A stretch of DNA of 64,000 nucleotides from Avrilella dinanensis (GCF_002807015.1 NZ_NIPO01000001.1:2035215-2099214); one strand, 5' to 3'; counted from the stretch's first letter, positions 50,821-60,377 are shown. Made by a program: numbers and translations. Notes: generated from the letters alone by a model not told the origin.

Positions 50821-52053
50821 ATGAATGAGTTTGTTGATGTTCTGGTTATCGGAGCAGGTCCTTCGGGTTGCGTTTCGTCTTGTTATCTTCACAATAACGG
50901 GGCGAAAGTAAAGGTGGTCGAAAAAACGAAATTCCCTCGTCTGGTGGTCGGGGAAAGCCTGATTCCGAGGGCAATGGATCACTTTCATGAAGCAGGTCTT
51001 TTCGATGCTTTAGACAAAATGAATTTTGAAAAAAAGCCGGGTGCCCGTTTCATCAGAGGCGAAGAAGTCTGTGATTTTGATTTTAGTCAAAACTATACCG
51101 AAGGCTGGACATGGACGTGGCAGGTTCCGCGAGCCGATTTCGACAACACTATGGCTCAGGAAGTTATCCGAAAAGGAATTGATTTGGAATTTGAATCCGA
51201 AGTAATTGATATTGAATTTAACGGAAAAAATTCTGTAACGACCGTAAAGGACAAAAACGGAAACCTCAAAAAAATTCATGCAAAATTTGTCATAGATTCA
51301 AGCGGTTACGGAAGGGTTTTACCACGATTATTAGATTTGGATTATCCGTCGGGTTTGGCTCCTCATTCGGCTATTTTTACGCATATCAAAGATATTAACC
51401 GTCCTGAAAATGATATTATTTCATTTGATATTATCGAAACGGAAGTCTGGTTGTGGGTCATTCAGTTTTCTAACGGAAACACGAGTGTCGGAATTGTTGG
51501 TCCTACTGATTTTATCGATTCTCTTTCCTCGGAATCGACTTCGGAGGCTTTGAGAAAAGCGATTTTGATGTCCAAACATTCCAAAGACCGGTTTGGCGAT
51601 TTAGATTTTTTATTTGAGCCGATAAAACTTCAGAATTATTCGAGAGCTGTCAAAAAAATGTATGGCGACGGATTTGCTCTTACAGGAAACAGCACCGAAT
51701 TTTTAGATCCTATATTTTCGTCGGGTGTTGCTTTTGCTACCGAATCGGGAATGTTAGCTGCCAAACTCGCTTTGAGAGAAATTAATGGGGAAAATGTGGA
51801 TTGGGAAACCGAATTCAGTGATTATATGAAAGAAGGGATTGAAACTTTCAGAACGTATGTCGAAGAATGGTACACCGGAAATCTACAAACGTTATTTTTC
51901 CACCAGCCCGAAAACCCTGAAGTGAAACGAAAAATATGTTCAGTCTTGGCAGGGTATGTATGGGATAAATCGAATCCGTTTGTATTAAAGCACAAAAATA
52001 TTATCAAAAACATGGCTCATATGCTGAATATGGAAAAAGATTTTGAGGTTTAG
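50821..52053 (+). CDS. FAD-dependent halogenase/hydroxylase-like enzyme of the flexirubin cluster
   Basis: The ATG at 50821 gives 410 residues. The dinucleotide motif is GAGPSG (11-16), followed by VVEKTKFPRLVVGESLIPRA, typical of the tryptophan-halogenase-like group; EVWLWVIQF resembles the WxWxI motif of flavin-dependent halogenases, though the final Pro is replaced. LTGNSTEFLDPIFSSGVAFAT is the family C-terminal FAD motif. Chlorinated flexirubins are known; hydroxylation of the ring is an alternative. It is divergent from the lyase operon over 93 bp. Confidence 0.82.
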   Translation: MNEFVDVLVIGAGPSGCVSSCYLHNNGAKVKVVEKTKFPRLVVGESLIPRAMDHFHEAGLFDALDKMNFEKKPGARFIRGEEVCDFDFSQNYTEGWTWTWQVPRADFDNTMAQEVIRKGIDLEFESEVIDIEFNGKNSVTTVKDKNGNLKKIHAKFVIDSSGYGRVLPRLLDLDYPSGLAPHSAIFTHIKDINRPENDIISFDIIETEVWLWVIQFSNGNTSVGIVGPTDFIDSLSSESTSEALRKAILMSKHSKDRFGDLDFLFEPIKLQNYSRAVKKMYGDGFALTGNSTEFLDPIFSSGVAFATESGMLAAKLALREINGENVDWETEFSDYMKEGIETFRTYVEEWYTGNLQTLFFHQPENPEVKRKICSVLAGYVWDKSNPFVLKHKNIIKNMAHMLNMEKDFEV

Positions 52054-52130
52054 AGCCTGTTAAAATTTAACACAGTTATGACCAAAAATAATCTATAACC
52101 ATTTTTACAATATAAATTTAAACAGGCTCT
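52052..52130. repeat. inverted repeat after the halogenase-like gene
   Basis: AGAGCCTGTT (52052-52061) and AACAGGCTCT (52121-52130) are exact inverted copies with further AT pairing inside (AAATTTAA). It may act as a terminator or be another dispersed repeat. Confidence 0.55.
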
Positions 52131-52205
52131 TAATTTTCAGTCGAAGTTGGCAGTGAATATTCAAAACCTTTCTGTTTTTTTTAACCCAAAAGGTTTGAAG
52201 TTATC

Positions 52206-52805
52206 TTATTTAACCTTTTTCCTCAACATTTTGGCTAATGATTTTGCTGTTTTGGCATACCCTTCAGCGATTCTGTCGTTGTTATTCGCAACACCTACGA
52301 AATTATCTCCCGGAGCCTTGTTGCTTGTAATTTCTAACAACACAATATTCGGGTTGGCAGTTTCTACGAATTTCAAAACCGTACTTACTTTTGACGGCTG
52401 AGCCATTACTCCTGCATACCAACCCGGGTAAATCCATACAGTTTCCACTATCAATGTATATTTTGCAGTCGTGTTATTCTCTGCTGTGTTTAAAGATGAG
52501 TTTTTATTCATCGACGCCAGAAATTTATCCACAAAAGTTGTGCTTTTGGAATACTCCCAATCTTTTTTCCATTTTTCTACCTCAGTTCTGTCTTTGTCCG
52601 AATCTAAAATATCTTTTTCTCTCTTTTGGATATAGGCAGTTTCATCCATATTTTCCTTGTAAAACTTTATATTTGAATAATCCATTACAAGGTTCAGTTC
52701 TTTTTCTCCTTTCAGAAATTTAAAATCTCCTGATGTTACTTTCATTTTTTGGGCAGATGCCAATGTTGTCATAGTCACAAACAACAATAATACTAATTTT
52801 TTCAT
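52206..52805 (-). CDS. secreted protein of unknown function
   Basis: The ATG at 52805 (MKKLVLLLFVTMTTLASA signal peptide) is chosen over a start 84 bp upstream. The 199-residue mature body begins QKMKVTSGDFKFLKGEKELN, with ETVWIYPGWYAGVMAQPSKV and a final basic helix AKSLAKMLRKKVK. I do not recognise a named domain. It is outside the pigment operon, 106 bp downstream of mltG in the same direction. Confidence 0.7.
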   Translation of the reverse strand: MKKLVLLLFVTMTTLASAQKMKVTSGDFKFLKGEKELNLVMDYSNIKFYKENMDETAYIQKREKDILDSDKDRTEVEKWKKDWEYSKSTTFVDKFLASMNKNSSLNTAENNTTAKYTLIVETVWIYPGWYAGVMAQPSKVSTVLKFVETANPNIVLLEITSNKAPGDNFVGVANNNDRIAEGYAKTAKSLAKMLRKKVK

Positions 52806-52911
52806 TTTAAAAACTCTAATTGTTACCAAGCAAATATATAAGATTATTTTTATTGAGCTCTGTTTTTTTAATTTCCTTTCTATACGCACACTAAAAACTA
52901 TTCTCTATTAG

Positions 52912-53949
52912 CTACTCAATATTATTCTCCTCCAACCAGGCAATATATTTCGCTCTGTTTTTGCTGTGTTCCTGCGGATTTTTCGCAAAGGCATGGTAGC
53001 CCGGCTGGTCTGGGTCGGCACAAAAGTAGATATAATCATGCTGCTCCGGATTCAAAACCGCATTGACCGAACTGATATCCGGCATAGCGATTGGACCAGG
53101 TGGCAACCCTAAATATTTGTAGGTATTATAAGGCGAATCGATTGCTAAATCTTTGTAATATACTCTTTTTATGATTTGGTCAAAATCATTCATTGTCAGT
53201 TTTTTAGCATAGATAACCGTCGGGTCTGCCTGCAAAAGCATTCCTTGTTGTAACCTGTTGAGATATACTCCGGCAACCTTCGGGCGTTCGTCCACTTTGG
53301 CTGATTCTTTTTGCACAACAGATGCCAAAATCATTACTTCCTGTGGGGTTAATCTCAGTTTTTCTGCTTGCTGCAGCCGTTCTTCGTTCCAAAATTTGGT
53401 GTATTCCTTAAAAATTTTATTCCGAACGTCAATCGCTGTCGTATTCCAGTAAAATTCGTAAGTATTCGGCATAAATCCGGTAAAAACATTTTCACGTGTA
53501 AAACCGTATTCGTCCATAAAACTCTGGTGGGTAAATGCTTGGATAAACTCCTCTGCACCGGGTTCAAGTTGGTCGTCGAGATAAGCAGCAAAATGTGTGA
53601 GATTTTCTTGATTATTGATAACTAATCTGACAGGAATATTTTTTCGTAAAGATTTATATATCTGAAAGTTACTCATTCCTTTCTGAAGTAAAAATTTACC
53701 CGAAAAAATTTCATGAGTATATCCCATTTGAGTAGCCAAATCGTCAAACGAATCCATATCATCTACATAAGCAGTCAGTATCAGTTTGACCTGCTCATAA
53801 TTGCTGTTGGTCGGGATATAAACGTAGGCTTCCTCCGTATCGAAACGAGTGTTGGGTAAAAATGTTTTACGATACCAAACGTAACCAAACCCTAACAAAA
53901 CAAACATCAGGATTACGGCAATATACAGGACTATATTTTTAATTTTCAA
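52912..53949 (-). CDS. mltG: endolytic murein transglycosylase MltG
   Basis: This 345-residue protein has an N-terminal membrane anchor (about 5-27) and the YceG/MltG domain, with catalytic Glu in ASVVQKESAKVDERPKVAGV and LLQADPTVIYA and LPPGPIAMP near the end. It cuts nascent glycan strands and may end their growth. It is 4 bp after the acetyltransferase gene. Confidence 0.95.
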   Translation of the reverse strand: MKIKNIVLYIAVILMFVLLGFGYVWYRKTFLPNTRFDTEEAYVYIPTNSNYEQVKLILTAYVDDMDSFDDLATQMGYTHEIFSGKFLLQKGMSNFQIYKSLRKNIPVRLVINNQENLTHFAAYLDDQLEPGAEEFIQAFTHQSFMDEYGFTRENVFTGFMPNTYEFYWNTTAIDVRNKIFKEYTKFWNEERLQQAEKLRLTPQEVMILASVVQKESAKVDERPKVAGVYLNRLQQGMLLQADPTVIYAKKLTMNDFDQIIKRVYYKDLAIDSPYNTYKYLGLPPGPIAMPDISSVNAVLNPEQHDYIYFCADPDQPGYHAFAKNPQEHSKNRAKYIAWLEENNIE

Positions 53950-53953
53950 TAGT

Positions 53954-54493
53954 TTAAAGTTTTAATAATAATTCATTAATAAGCTGATATATAGCTTCAT
54001 CTTTGCGTTGCGAACCAACGCGGTTCCATTGTTTTTTGATACCGATTAGTTCAAAGCCAAATTTAGTAAAAAGTCTTGTACTGGCTTCGTTCTCGACGTC
54101 AATATTAACAAATATTTGATGGCAGTGCAAAGCCTCAAATACATACTTAATGAGCAATTCAACCGCATCTGAGGCATATCCTTTTTGCCGGTCTGACTGG
54201 TCTGAAACGACAATTCCCAATCCTACTCTCTCATTTTTCGGGTCGAAATCAAACAAATCAATTAAACCAACAGGCTGATTATCAGATTTATTAACAACAA
54301 CCATTCTCAGTTGTTTGGCTTCATAAATATCCTGATGAGCATTTTCCAGATATTGCCGGATTAAATACCGGCTGTATGGCGTTTGCGTATGACTTATTTC
54401 CCAAAGCCGGACATCGTTCTCAATCTGATAGATATAATCCAAATCTTCAGGTTCCAAAGCTCTGAGATATATTTTTTCTGTTTCTAACTGCAT
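53954..54493 (-). CDS. GNAT family N-acetyltransferase (RimJ/RimL-like)
   Basis: This 179-residue protein is of the RimJ-like GNAT group: LRALEPEDLDYIYQIEN start, GLGIVVSDQSDRQKGYASDAVELL with the acetyl-CoA loop R/Q-x2-G-Y-A, and NEASTRLFTKFGFELIGIKK. The substrate is unknown; neighbours (mltG, dapF) suggest but do not prove a cell-wall link. It overlaps dapF by 10 bp. Confidence 0.9.
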   Translation of the reverse strand: MQLETEKIYLRALEPEDLDYIYQIENDVRLWEISHTQTPYSRYLIRQYLENAHQDIYEAKQLRMVVVNKSDNQPVGLIDLFDFDPKNERVGLGIVVSDQSDRQKGYASDAVELLIKYVFEALHCHQIFVNIDVENEASTRLFTKFGFELIGIKKQWNRVGSQRKDEAIYQLINELLLKL

Positions 54494-55281
54494 GATTTTA
54501 CCTGATAGTTTCCTTCAAATGATTTTTCCGCCGGTCCGGTTAAATATACATTTTTATACCCTGTTCCGTCATATTGGAAATATACTTCCAATGTGCCGCC
54601 CATTACTTTGATTTTTATTTTTTCACTTTGGGTTTTCCCGAGATGATGAGCTGCAATCGCCACAGCCGTAGCACCCGTTCCGCAAGAAAGCGTTTCATCT
54701 TCCACGCCCCGCTCAAAAGTGCGAACCAGATATTCGCCGTCAGCCAGCGTTTCGACAAAATTCACATTCGTTCCGCCCGGAGCATAGCAATCATGGTTGC
54801 GGATTTTTTTCCCTTGCTCAAAAACATTCATCGCCTCAACATCGGTTATCCATTCCACATGATGTGGCGAACCGGTATCAAGGAAGACACCATTCAACAT
54901 AGATTTGATATGATTTACATCTGTCATTTGCAAACTGATTCTGCCGTCCGGAAAAATTTCTGCCTGATGCAAACCATCAATGGCAATAAACCTACATTCA
55001 TGCTGAATGACACCCAATTCTTTCGCAAAAGCCACAATACACCGACCGCCGTTACCACACATGGTACTTTCTTTCCCGTCAGCATTGTAATATACCATTC
55101 GGAAATCGTGTTCAACATCGTTTTCCAGTAATAGTAAGCCATCGGCACCGATGCCTTTTTTTCGGTCACACATAGCCGCAACCAGCTGAACGTTGTTTTT
55201 TGGAAAAAAATCCGTACGGTTATCAATCATCACAAAATCATTGCCCGTGCCTTGATATTTTTTGAATGGAATGGTTTGCAT
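54484..55281 (-). CDS. dapF: diaminopimelate epimerase
   Basis: The ATG at 55281 gives 265 residues (MQTIPFKKYQGTGNDFVMID); a longer frame extends into the upstream region. The two catalytic Cys are in TMCGNGGRC and LSCGTGATAVA. It converts LL- to meso-diaminopimelate for peptidoglycan and lysine. A TAAATTTG -7-like box lies on the minus strand at 55300-55307. Confidence 0.95.
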   Translation of the reverse strand: MQTIPFKKYQGTGNDFVMIDNRTDFFPKNNVQLVAAMCDRKKGIGADGLLLLENDVEHDFRMVYYNADGKESTMCGNGGRCIVAFAKELGVIQHECRFIAIDGLHQAEIFPDGRISLQMTDVNHIKSMLNGVFLDTGSPHHVEWITDVEAMNVFEQGKKIRNHDCYAPGGTNVNFVETLADGEYLVRTFERGVEDETLSCGTGATAVAIAAHHLGKTQSEKIKIKVMGGTLEVYFQYDGTGYKNVYLTGPAEKSFEGNYQVKSCS

Positions 55282-55299
55282 AAAAACTGTTTTACAAGG

Positions 55300-55307
55300 C
55301 AAATTTA
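55300..55307 (-). promoter_or_regulatory. -7-like box for dapF
   Basis: On the minus strand TAAATTTG matches TANNTTTG, with a TTT at 19 nt upstream in place of TTG. It lies 19 bp before the chosen dapF start, which supports the shorter start. Confidence 0.4.
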
Positions 55308-55413
55308 CAACTATTAAAGGACAGTTAAACACGGTTAATGGATAGTTAATTATTTGGGTAAAAAAAATATTATATAATAATTTTACAGTTAAATTTAAAT
55401 ACTATCATTAAGA

Positions 55414-56799
55414 ATGAAGAATATATCTACAATTTTTATCACATCATTATTGAGTGGAGTGATAACCTTAGGGGCGTACAAACTTGTTTTTGAGGACAAT
55501 TCCGGTAATTTATCCGAATCCGGTATCACCACCGAAGCACCTTTACATCAGGTCAGTTACAATGGTTACAATTCCCTCGATTTTACTCAGGGCGTAGATA
55601 AAGCCATAAACACCGTCGTCCATGTTAAAAATGTGAGTTACCACACTGTGAGAAACCCGATTATGGAATTCTTTTATGGCTATCAGAGCGGACAGCCCAG
55701 AGAACAAGTCGGTACGGGTTCGGGCGTAATTATTTCTGAAGACGGTTATGTTGTGACCAACAATCACGTAATCCGAGGGGCAAGTGAAATAGACATCACG
55801 CTAAATGATAACCGTACTTTTCCGGCAAAATTAATCGGAACAGATTCTAAAATGGACATTGCTTTGCTGAAAATTGATGCCGATGAGAAATTTCCTTATG
55901 CTGTGTTTGCCGATTCAGACAATATCAAAGTCGGCGAATGGGTGCTGGCTATCGGAAATCCTTACAACCTGAATTCAACCGTAACGGCAGGAATTGTTTC
56001 TGCCAAGGCACGGAATTTAGCCACTTCAGGCATACAGTCTTTTATCCAAACCGACGCTGCGGTTAATCCCGGGAATTCCGGAGGTGCGTTGGTCAACACC
56101 AATGGCGACTTGATTGGAATCAATACGATGATTTCGTCTAATACGGGTTCGTATGTCGGGTATTCTTTTGCGGTTCCGTCCAATATTACCCGGAAAATTG
56201 TGGAAGATTTAATGGAGTTCGGCAAGGTACAGCAAGGAATTTTAGGCGTACAAGGTTTTGAAATCAACAGCCAGATTGCTGAAAAACTCGACCTAAAAAC
56301 CACTCAAGGGTTTTATGTAAATGATGTGAGCAAGAATACCGGAGCCGAAAAAGCCGGTGTGAAAGAAGGCGATGTCATTACACAAATTGATGACAGGTCA
56401 ATCCGTTCCTTTTCAGATTTGAATGCGGTTATTTCCACTAAACGCCCGAATGACAAAGTCACAGCTTTGCTAAACCGCAACGGAAAACCGCAGTCGATTG
56501 AAATCACATTGACCAACAAAGAATTGATGAATATTAAATATAAAGGATTTGAGTTGGAAAATCTTTCCGACAGAGAGAAATCGAAACATGGAATTGATTA
56601 TGGTATAAAAATCAACAATATTACCAATCCGCGGTTCAAACCTTATGAAAACGAATTGAAAAATGCGATTGTTATCGGTATCAACGGCAGCAAAGTCGAG
56701 GATATTGAATCTGCCAACAAATTACTCAATCACTCTGCCGACCGTATCCGACTGGATATTATCACATCAAACGGCGAAAGGGTCAGGTTGATGTTGTAA
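55414..56799 (+). CDS. HtrA/DegP-type periplasmic serine protease with PDZ
   Basis: This 461-residue protein has an N-terminal membrane or signal segment, then a trypsin-like domain with His in VVTNNHVIRGA, Asp in DSKMDIALLKID and Ser in DAAVNPGNSGGALVN, then one clear PDZ (about 265-360) and a second weaker one to the end. It degrades or refolds damaged envelope proteins. It is a single gene followed by a strong terminator. Confidence 0.94.
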   Translation: MKNISTIFITSLLSGVITLGAYKLVFEDNSGNLSESGITTEAPLHQVSYNGYNSLDFTQGVDKAINTVVHVKNVSYHTVRNPIMEFFYGYQSGQPREQVGTGSGVIISEDGYVVTNNHVIRGASEIDITLNDNRTFPAKLIGTDSKMDIALLKIDADEKFPYAVFADSDNIKVGEWVLAIGNPYNLNSTVTAGIVSAKARNLATSGIQSFIQTDAAVNPGNSGGALVNTNGDLIGINTMISSNTGSYVGYSFAVPSNITRKIVEDLMEFGKVQQGILGVQGFEINSQIAEKLDLKTTQGFYVNDVSKNTGAEKAGVKEGDVITQIDDRSIRSFSDLNAVISTKRPNDKVTALLNRNGKPQSIEITLTNKELMNIKYKGFELENLSDREKSKHGIDYGIKINNITNPRFKPYENELKNAIVIGINGSKVEDIESANKLLNHSADRIRLDIITSNGERVRLML

Positions 56800-56801
56800 G
56801 C

Positions 56802-56831
56802 AAAAAACTCGGGATTTTCCCGAGTTTTTTT
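56802..56831. terminator. terminator between htrA-type gene and E2 gene
   Basis: AAAACTCGGGA pairs with TCCCGAGTTTT around a short TTT loop, with A-runs and T-runs on both sides. It serves both convergent genes. Confidence 0.88.
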
Positions 56832-56848
56832 AATTATTTATCACTTAA

Positions 56849-58147
56849 TTAAACATCTCTGTTCACATCAAAAGACTCTAAGTAGTGTGCCACTCTCTGG
56901 ACAAACTGTCCGCCGAGTGCACCGTCCACCACTCTGTGGTCATACGAATGTGACAGAAACATTTTCTGACGGATTCCAATAAAATCTCCTTCCGGAGTTT
57001 CGATAACAGCAGGTACTTTGCGGATAGCTCCCAATGCTAAAATACCTACTTGAGGTTGGTTGATAATAGGTGTTCCGAATACCGAACCGAAAGTTCCAAC
57101 ATTCGTTACCGTATAAGTTCCACCTTGTGTATCGTCCGGTTTCAATTTTCCGGTTCTTGCCCGGTTTGCCAAATCGTTTACGGCTTTTGCCAATCCAACC
57201 AAATTCAACTGGTCTGCATTTTTGATTACAGGTACAATCAGGTTCCCATTTGGCAAAGCAGCTGCCATTCCCAAATTGATATTTTTCTTTTTGATGATAT
57301 AATCGCCATCTACAGAAATATTTATCATCGGGAAATCACGAACAGCTTTGGCAACAGCTTCCATAAATATTGGTGTGAAAGTCAGTTTTTCGCCCTCGCG
57401 TTTCTCAAACGTATTTTTTACTTTATTTCTCCAGTTTACAATATTTGTAACATCTACTTCAATAAATGACTGCACGTGTGCCGATGTCTGCACCGACTGC
57501 ACCATGTGATGAGCAATCATTTTACGCATACGGTCCATTTCCACGATTTCGTCCTGTCCGTTTACAGATACTGGAGCTGCTTTCGCAGATACTGCTGGCT
57601 GACCGGTTGCAGGTTTTGCCGCCGGTGCCGGAGTAGCTGACTGTACAACATCACCTCTGTTGGCAACATAAGCCAAAATATCATTTTTGGTTACCCGGTT
57701 ATTTTTTCCGGTACCTTGTATAGCTTCTAATTCCTGTAATGAAATTCCTTCTTCTTTAGCAATATTTTTTACCAATGGTGAGAAAAATTTATCAGAATCG
57801 GCAAAGTTTACCTGAACGGTTTCTTTGGCTGTTTCTACTGTTTTTTCTACCGTTTCAACAGTTGCTGGTGCAGCTTCTGCAACTGGTGTCGCTGCTTCTC
57901 CATCGCCTTCTGTTTCGATAATCGCGATAGTTTGCCCTACCTGTACTACATCATCAGTTTGAAAAAGAATTTCAACTATTTTCCCGGATACCTCAGACGG
58001 CACCTCGCTATCTACTTTGTCGGTTGCAATTTCAACTACAGTTTCGTCTTGTTCTACTGTATCTCCAACGTTTTTTACCCAATTAGTAATTGTAGCTTCT
58101 GCTACACTTTCTCCCATTTTAGGTAATTTGAGTTCAAATCTTGCCAT
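56849..58147 (-). CDS. 2-oxo acid dehydrogenase E2 (dihydrolipoamide acyltransferase)
   Basis: This 432-residue protein has one lipoyl domain (about 1-78, lipoyl-Lys in VEIATDKVDSEVP), an Ala/Pro-rich linker, an E3-binding domain (about 120-160, SPLVKNIAKEEGI), and a catalytic domain to the end with SHSYDHRVVDGALGGQF (His and Asp). It is E2 of a branched-chain or related 2-oxo acid complex; the E1 and E3 genes are not in this window. It could make branched acyl-CoA starters. Single gene. Confidence 0.9.
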   Translation of the reverse strand: MARFELKLPKMGESVAEATITNWVKNVGDTVEQDETVVEIATDKVDSEVPSEVSGKIVEILFQTDDVVQVGQTIAIIETEGDGEAATPVAEAAPATVETVEKTVETAKETVQVNFADSDKFFSPLVKNIAKEEGISLQELEAIQGTGKNNRVTKNDILAYVANRGDVVQSATPAPAAKPATGQPAVSAKAAPVSVNGQDEIVEMDRMRKMIAHHMVQSVQTSAHVQSFIEVDVTNIVNWRNKVKNTFEKREGEKLTFTPIFMEAVAKAVRDFPMINISVDGDYIIKKKNINLGMAAALPNGNLIVPVIKNADQLNLVGLAKAVNDLANRARTGKLKPDDTQGGTYTVTNVGTFGSVFGTPIINQPQVGILALGAIRKVPAVIETPEGDFIGIRQKMFLSHSYDHRVVDGALGGQFVQRVAHYLESFDVNRDV

Positions 58148-58221
58148 AAATTTTGTACTATTTTACAGATTGCGAAAATACGATTTTAATTTGACTTTTT
58201 AAACACTCACTACAGATTTCA

Positions 58222-59346
58222 TTAAAAAAGACTTACTTCCCCTTTATCGTTTTTACTATTACTTCCGATGATAAAATTGGTGTCTCTCGGCCTGATTTTA
58301 AAGGTAAAATTATTATTTTTATATTTTTGTATAAAATCAATGATTTCTTTATTGGAAAGTAATGAATTATCTAAAATAAATTCTGTTTTATTTTTAACCA
58401 ACTTACTGAAATTGTACCCTTTGTAACTATCTATCAAATCTATATCTTTAAGTAACCCTTCACTCAAATATCGCCGAAAATTTTCATCTTTGGAAACAAA
58501 AACATAATGTTCCGGAAATGTTTTTTCAGCCGGTTTATTTTTGAAGTTACTGAGAAAAGAAAAAATTTTTATCCCTGCATCGGTAGCAAAATCAAATAAA
58601 AAATTTGTGGTAAAATGTTTTTGGTAAAATATTTTCATCGCTCCGTAAAAGCGTTTCAAATACACCTTGTCTTTGCTTGTACTCTCTCCTTTATAGTGAA
58701 TAATTGTTGTTTCCCCGAAATAATAATTTTCATATCCGTTTTTTTCAAACCGATAGGACAAATCAATATCTTCTCCATACATAAAAAAATCTTCGTCAAA
58801 ACCATTCATTTCGAGATACTTTTGTCTTTCAACGAACATAAATGCCCCGACAAAAACACTCGCTCGCCCGACTTGATTTTCCGTTAAATGATTAGCATAA
58901 TACTTTTCTGATTTCCCGAGCATTTTCAATAGTGAAATCTTTGGTGTTGGTACATTTCGCTTGCTTTCCGGTAAAAAGTTTCCCGTACCGTCGATGAGTT
59001 TACACCCTACAATGCCAAGATTTTGTTTGGTTTGAGCGAATCCCAAAAGTTTAGAAAAAGTATCTTCCGAAACAACCGTATCCGGATTTAAGATACATAA
59101 ATATTTGCCCTTAGCCTGTGCTACGCCAATATTGTTCCCTTTTGGAAACCCAGTATTTTCTTTGTTTTCAATGAGAATAACTTCCGGAAAAAGCTGTCTG
59201 ACCATTTCGCAGCTGTCGTCTTTAGAATCGTTATCCACCACAATAATCTCAGAATCAATGCCCTTAAGTGCGTCCTGAACACTCAACAAACATTGTTCCA
59301 AAAAAAAGCGTACGTTATAGTTAAGAATAACAACAGACAACTTCAT
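58222..59346 (-). CDS. family-2 glycosyltransferase
   Basis: The ATG at 59346 gives MKLSVVILNYNVRFFLEQCL; starts at 59355 and 59367 are also in frame. The GT2 motifs are IVVDNDSKDDS, GNNIGVAQAKGKYLCILNPD (DxD-like) and FDEDFFMYGEDIDLSYR. About 374 residues; the C-terminal ~100 have no known domain. It probably adds a sugar in cell-surface glycan synthesis. Adjacent to the DUF4369 gene (at most a few bp). Confidence 0.88.
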   Translation of the reverse strand: MKLSVVILNYNVRFFLEQCLLSVQDALKGIDSEIIVVDNDSKDDSCEMVRQLFPEVILIENKENTGFPKGNNIGVAQAKGKYLCILNPDTVVSEDTFSKLLGFAQTKQNLGIVGCKLIDGTGNFLPESKRNVPTPKISLLKMLGKSEKYYANHLTENQVGRASVFVGAFMFVERQKYLEMNGFDEDFFMYGEDIDLSYRFEKNGYENYYFGETTIIHYKGESTSKDKVYLKRFYGAMKIFYQKHFTTNFLFDFATDAGIKIFSFLSNFKNKPAEKTFPEHYVFVSKDENFRRYLSEGLLKDIDLIDSYKGYNFSKLVKNKTEFILDNSLLSNKEIIDFIQKYKNNNFTFKIRPRDTNFIIGSNSKNDKGEVSLF

Positions 59347-59347
59347 T

Positions 59348-60043
59348 TTACTCATTTTCAGCAACATATCCCTTTAAAATAACCCCATATTGACTTTCTT
59401 TTATCTGAGGGGTCAGCTTATTGTAAATGGTATCCAGATACTGCCTGCTTATCGGCATAATTTCCGTCAAAGCGATATACGGCGACACTTCTTTGTCGGC
59501 ATGAGCCAGCGAAAATTGTACAGCATTAGAATGGATTCTGCGGATATATTTGTTAATTACCGTATCCAAACTGTCATGTTTAGCAATATTATCAACCGGT
59601 GTCAGGATTTTCGCCCGATGTGCATCGAGCTGCCGGTCGGTATATCTTTTTTTCTTTTCTGTATATTCTGTATAAAGCTGATGATTTTCAGAACCTTCCA
59701 CCTGATTATCAGCATAAAAACGGTCGAGTGTACTGTTTACTTTCATCTGTCCGGGTTCAGCAAAAACCATGATAAAATTGTCCTGAGAAGCACTCACACC
59801 CCTGTCCAGAGTGAGATATACCACGGTCGGTTCTTCCATCGGAACTTTAAAACGATAATAAGATTTTCCATCAAAAATCATACTGTCCAAAATAACAATC
59901 TGCGAGTCTTTCGCCGTTTTCAGATAAAGCGTTCCTTGCTTCAAACCTTTGATTTCTCCGGACAAATCGAGTCCTTCAAATTTTTCTTTCTGACAAGACG
60001 CAAAAACGGTCATTAATCCCGCCAATAGTAATATTTTTTTCAT
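59348..60043 (-). CDS. DUF4369 lipoprotein
   Basis: The 231-residue protein has a lipoprotein signal (MKKILLLAGLMTVFASC) and a DUF4369 beta domain (LDLSGEIKGLKQGTLYLKTAKDSQIVILDS), but lacks the thioredoxin domain often fused to it. The family is linked to periplasmic thiol chemistry, but no Cys pair is present here, so the role is unclear. It is 10 bp after the YbaB gene. Confidence 0.82.
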   Translation of the reverse strand: MKKILLLAGLMTVFASCQKEKFEGLDLSGEIKGLKQGTLYLKTAKDSQIVILDSMIFDGKSYYRFKVPMEEPTVVYLTLDRGVSASQDNFIMVFAEPGQMKVNSTLDRFYADNQVEGSENHQLYTEYTEKKKRYTDRQLDAHRAKILTPVDNIAKHDSLDTVINKYIRRIHSNAVQFSLAHADKEVSPYIALTEIMPISRQYLDTIYNKLTPQIKESQYGVILKGYVAENE

Positions 60044-60053
60044 TTCAGTCTGT

Positions 60054-60377
60054 TTATTTAAACATATCCATTCCCGGAATATCCGGCATACCGTCTTTTG
60101 CCGCAGCTGCCAGTTCGGTTTCGTTGATGTCGCCCGCTCGTTTCAAGGCTTTGTTCAGCACCATTACCAAATAATCCTCTAATTGTTCTTTGTCTTGCAA
60201 CAATTCATCGTCAATCTGAATACTCCGGATATTTCTATTGGCAGTCACAGTCACTTGCAACAACTCATCAGATGACTTTTCATCTACCAAAACGGTGTCT
60301 AATCTTTTCTTGGTTTCTTCTACCTTTTGCTGGGCTTCTTTGATTTTGCCCATCATGCCCATTAAATCTCCAAACAT
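60054..60377 (-). CDS. YbaB/EbfC nucleoid-associated protein
   Basis: This 107-residue protein has an N-terminal helix ([28 protein letters not shown]) and the YbaB domain stretch [19 protein letters not shown] and [18 protein letters not shown]. Homodimers bind DNA as tweezer-like shapes. In many bacteria it sits beside recR or dnaX; here it precedes the DUF4369 gene. Confidence 0.93.
   Translation of the reverse strand: MFGDLMGMMGKIKEAQQKVEETKKRLDTVLVDEKSSDELLQVTVTANRNIRSIQIDDELLQDKEQLEDYLVMVLNKALKRAGDINETELAAAAKDGMPDIPGMDMFK

Noticed and set aside
54574..55131. 185-codon plus-strand frame opposite dapF
   Set aside because: Antisense shadow of dapF, whose catalytic motifs are intact.
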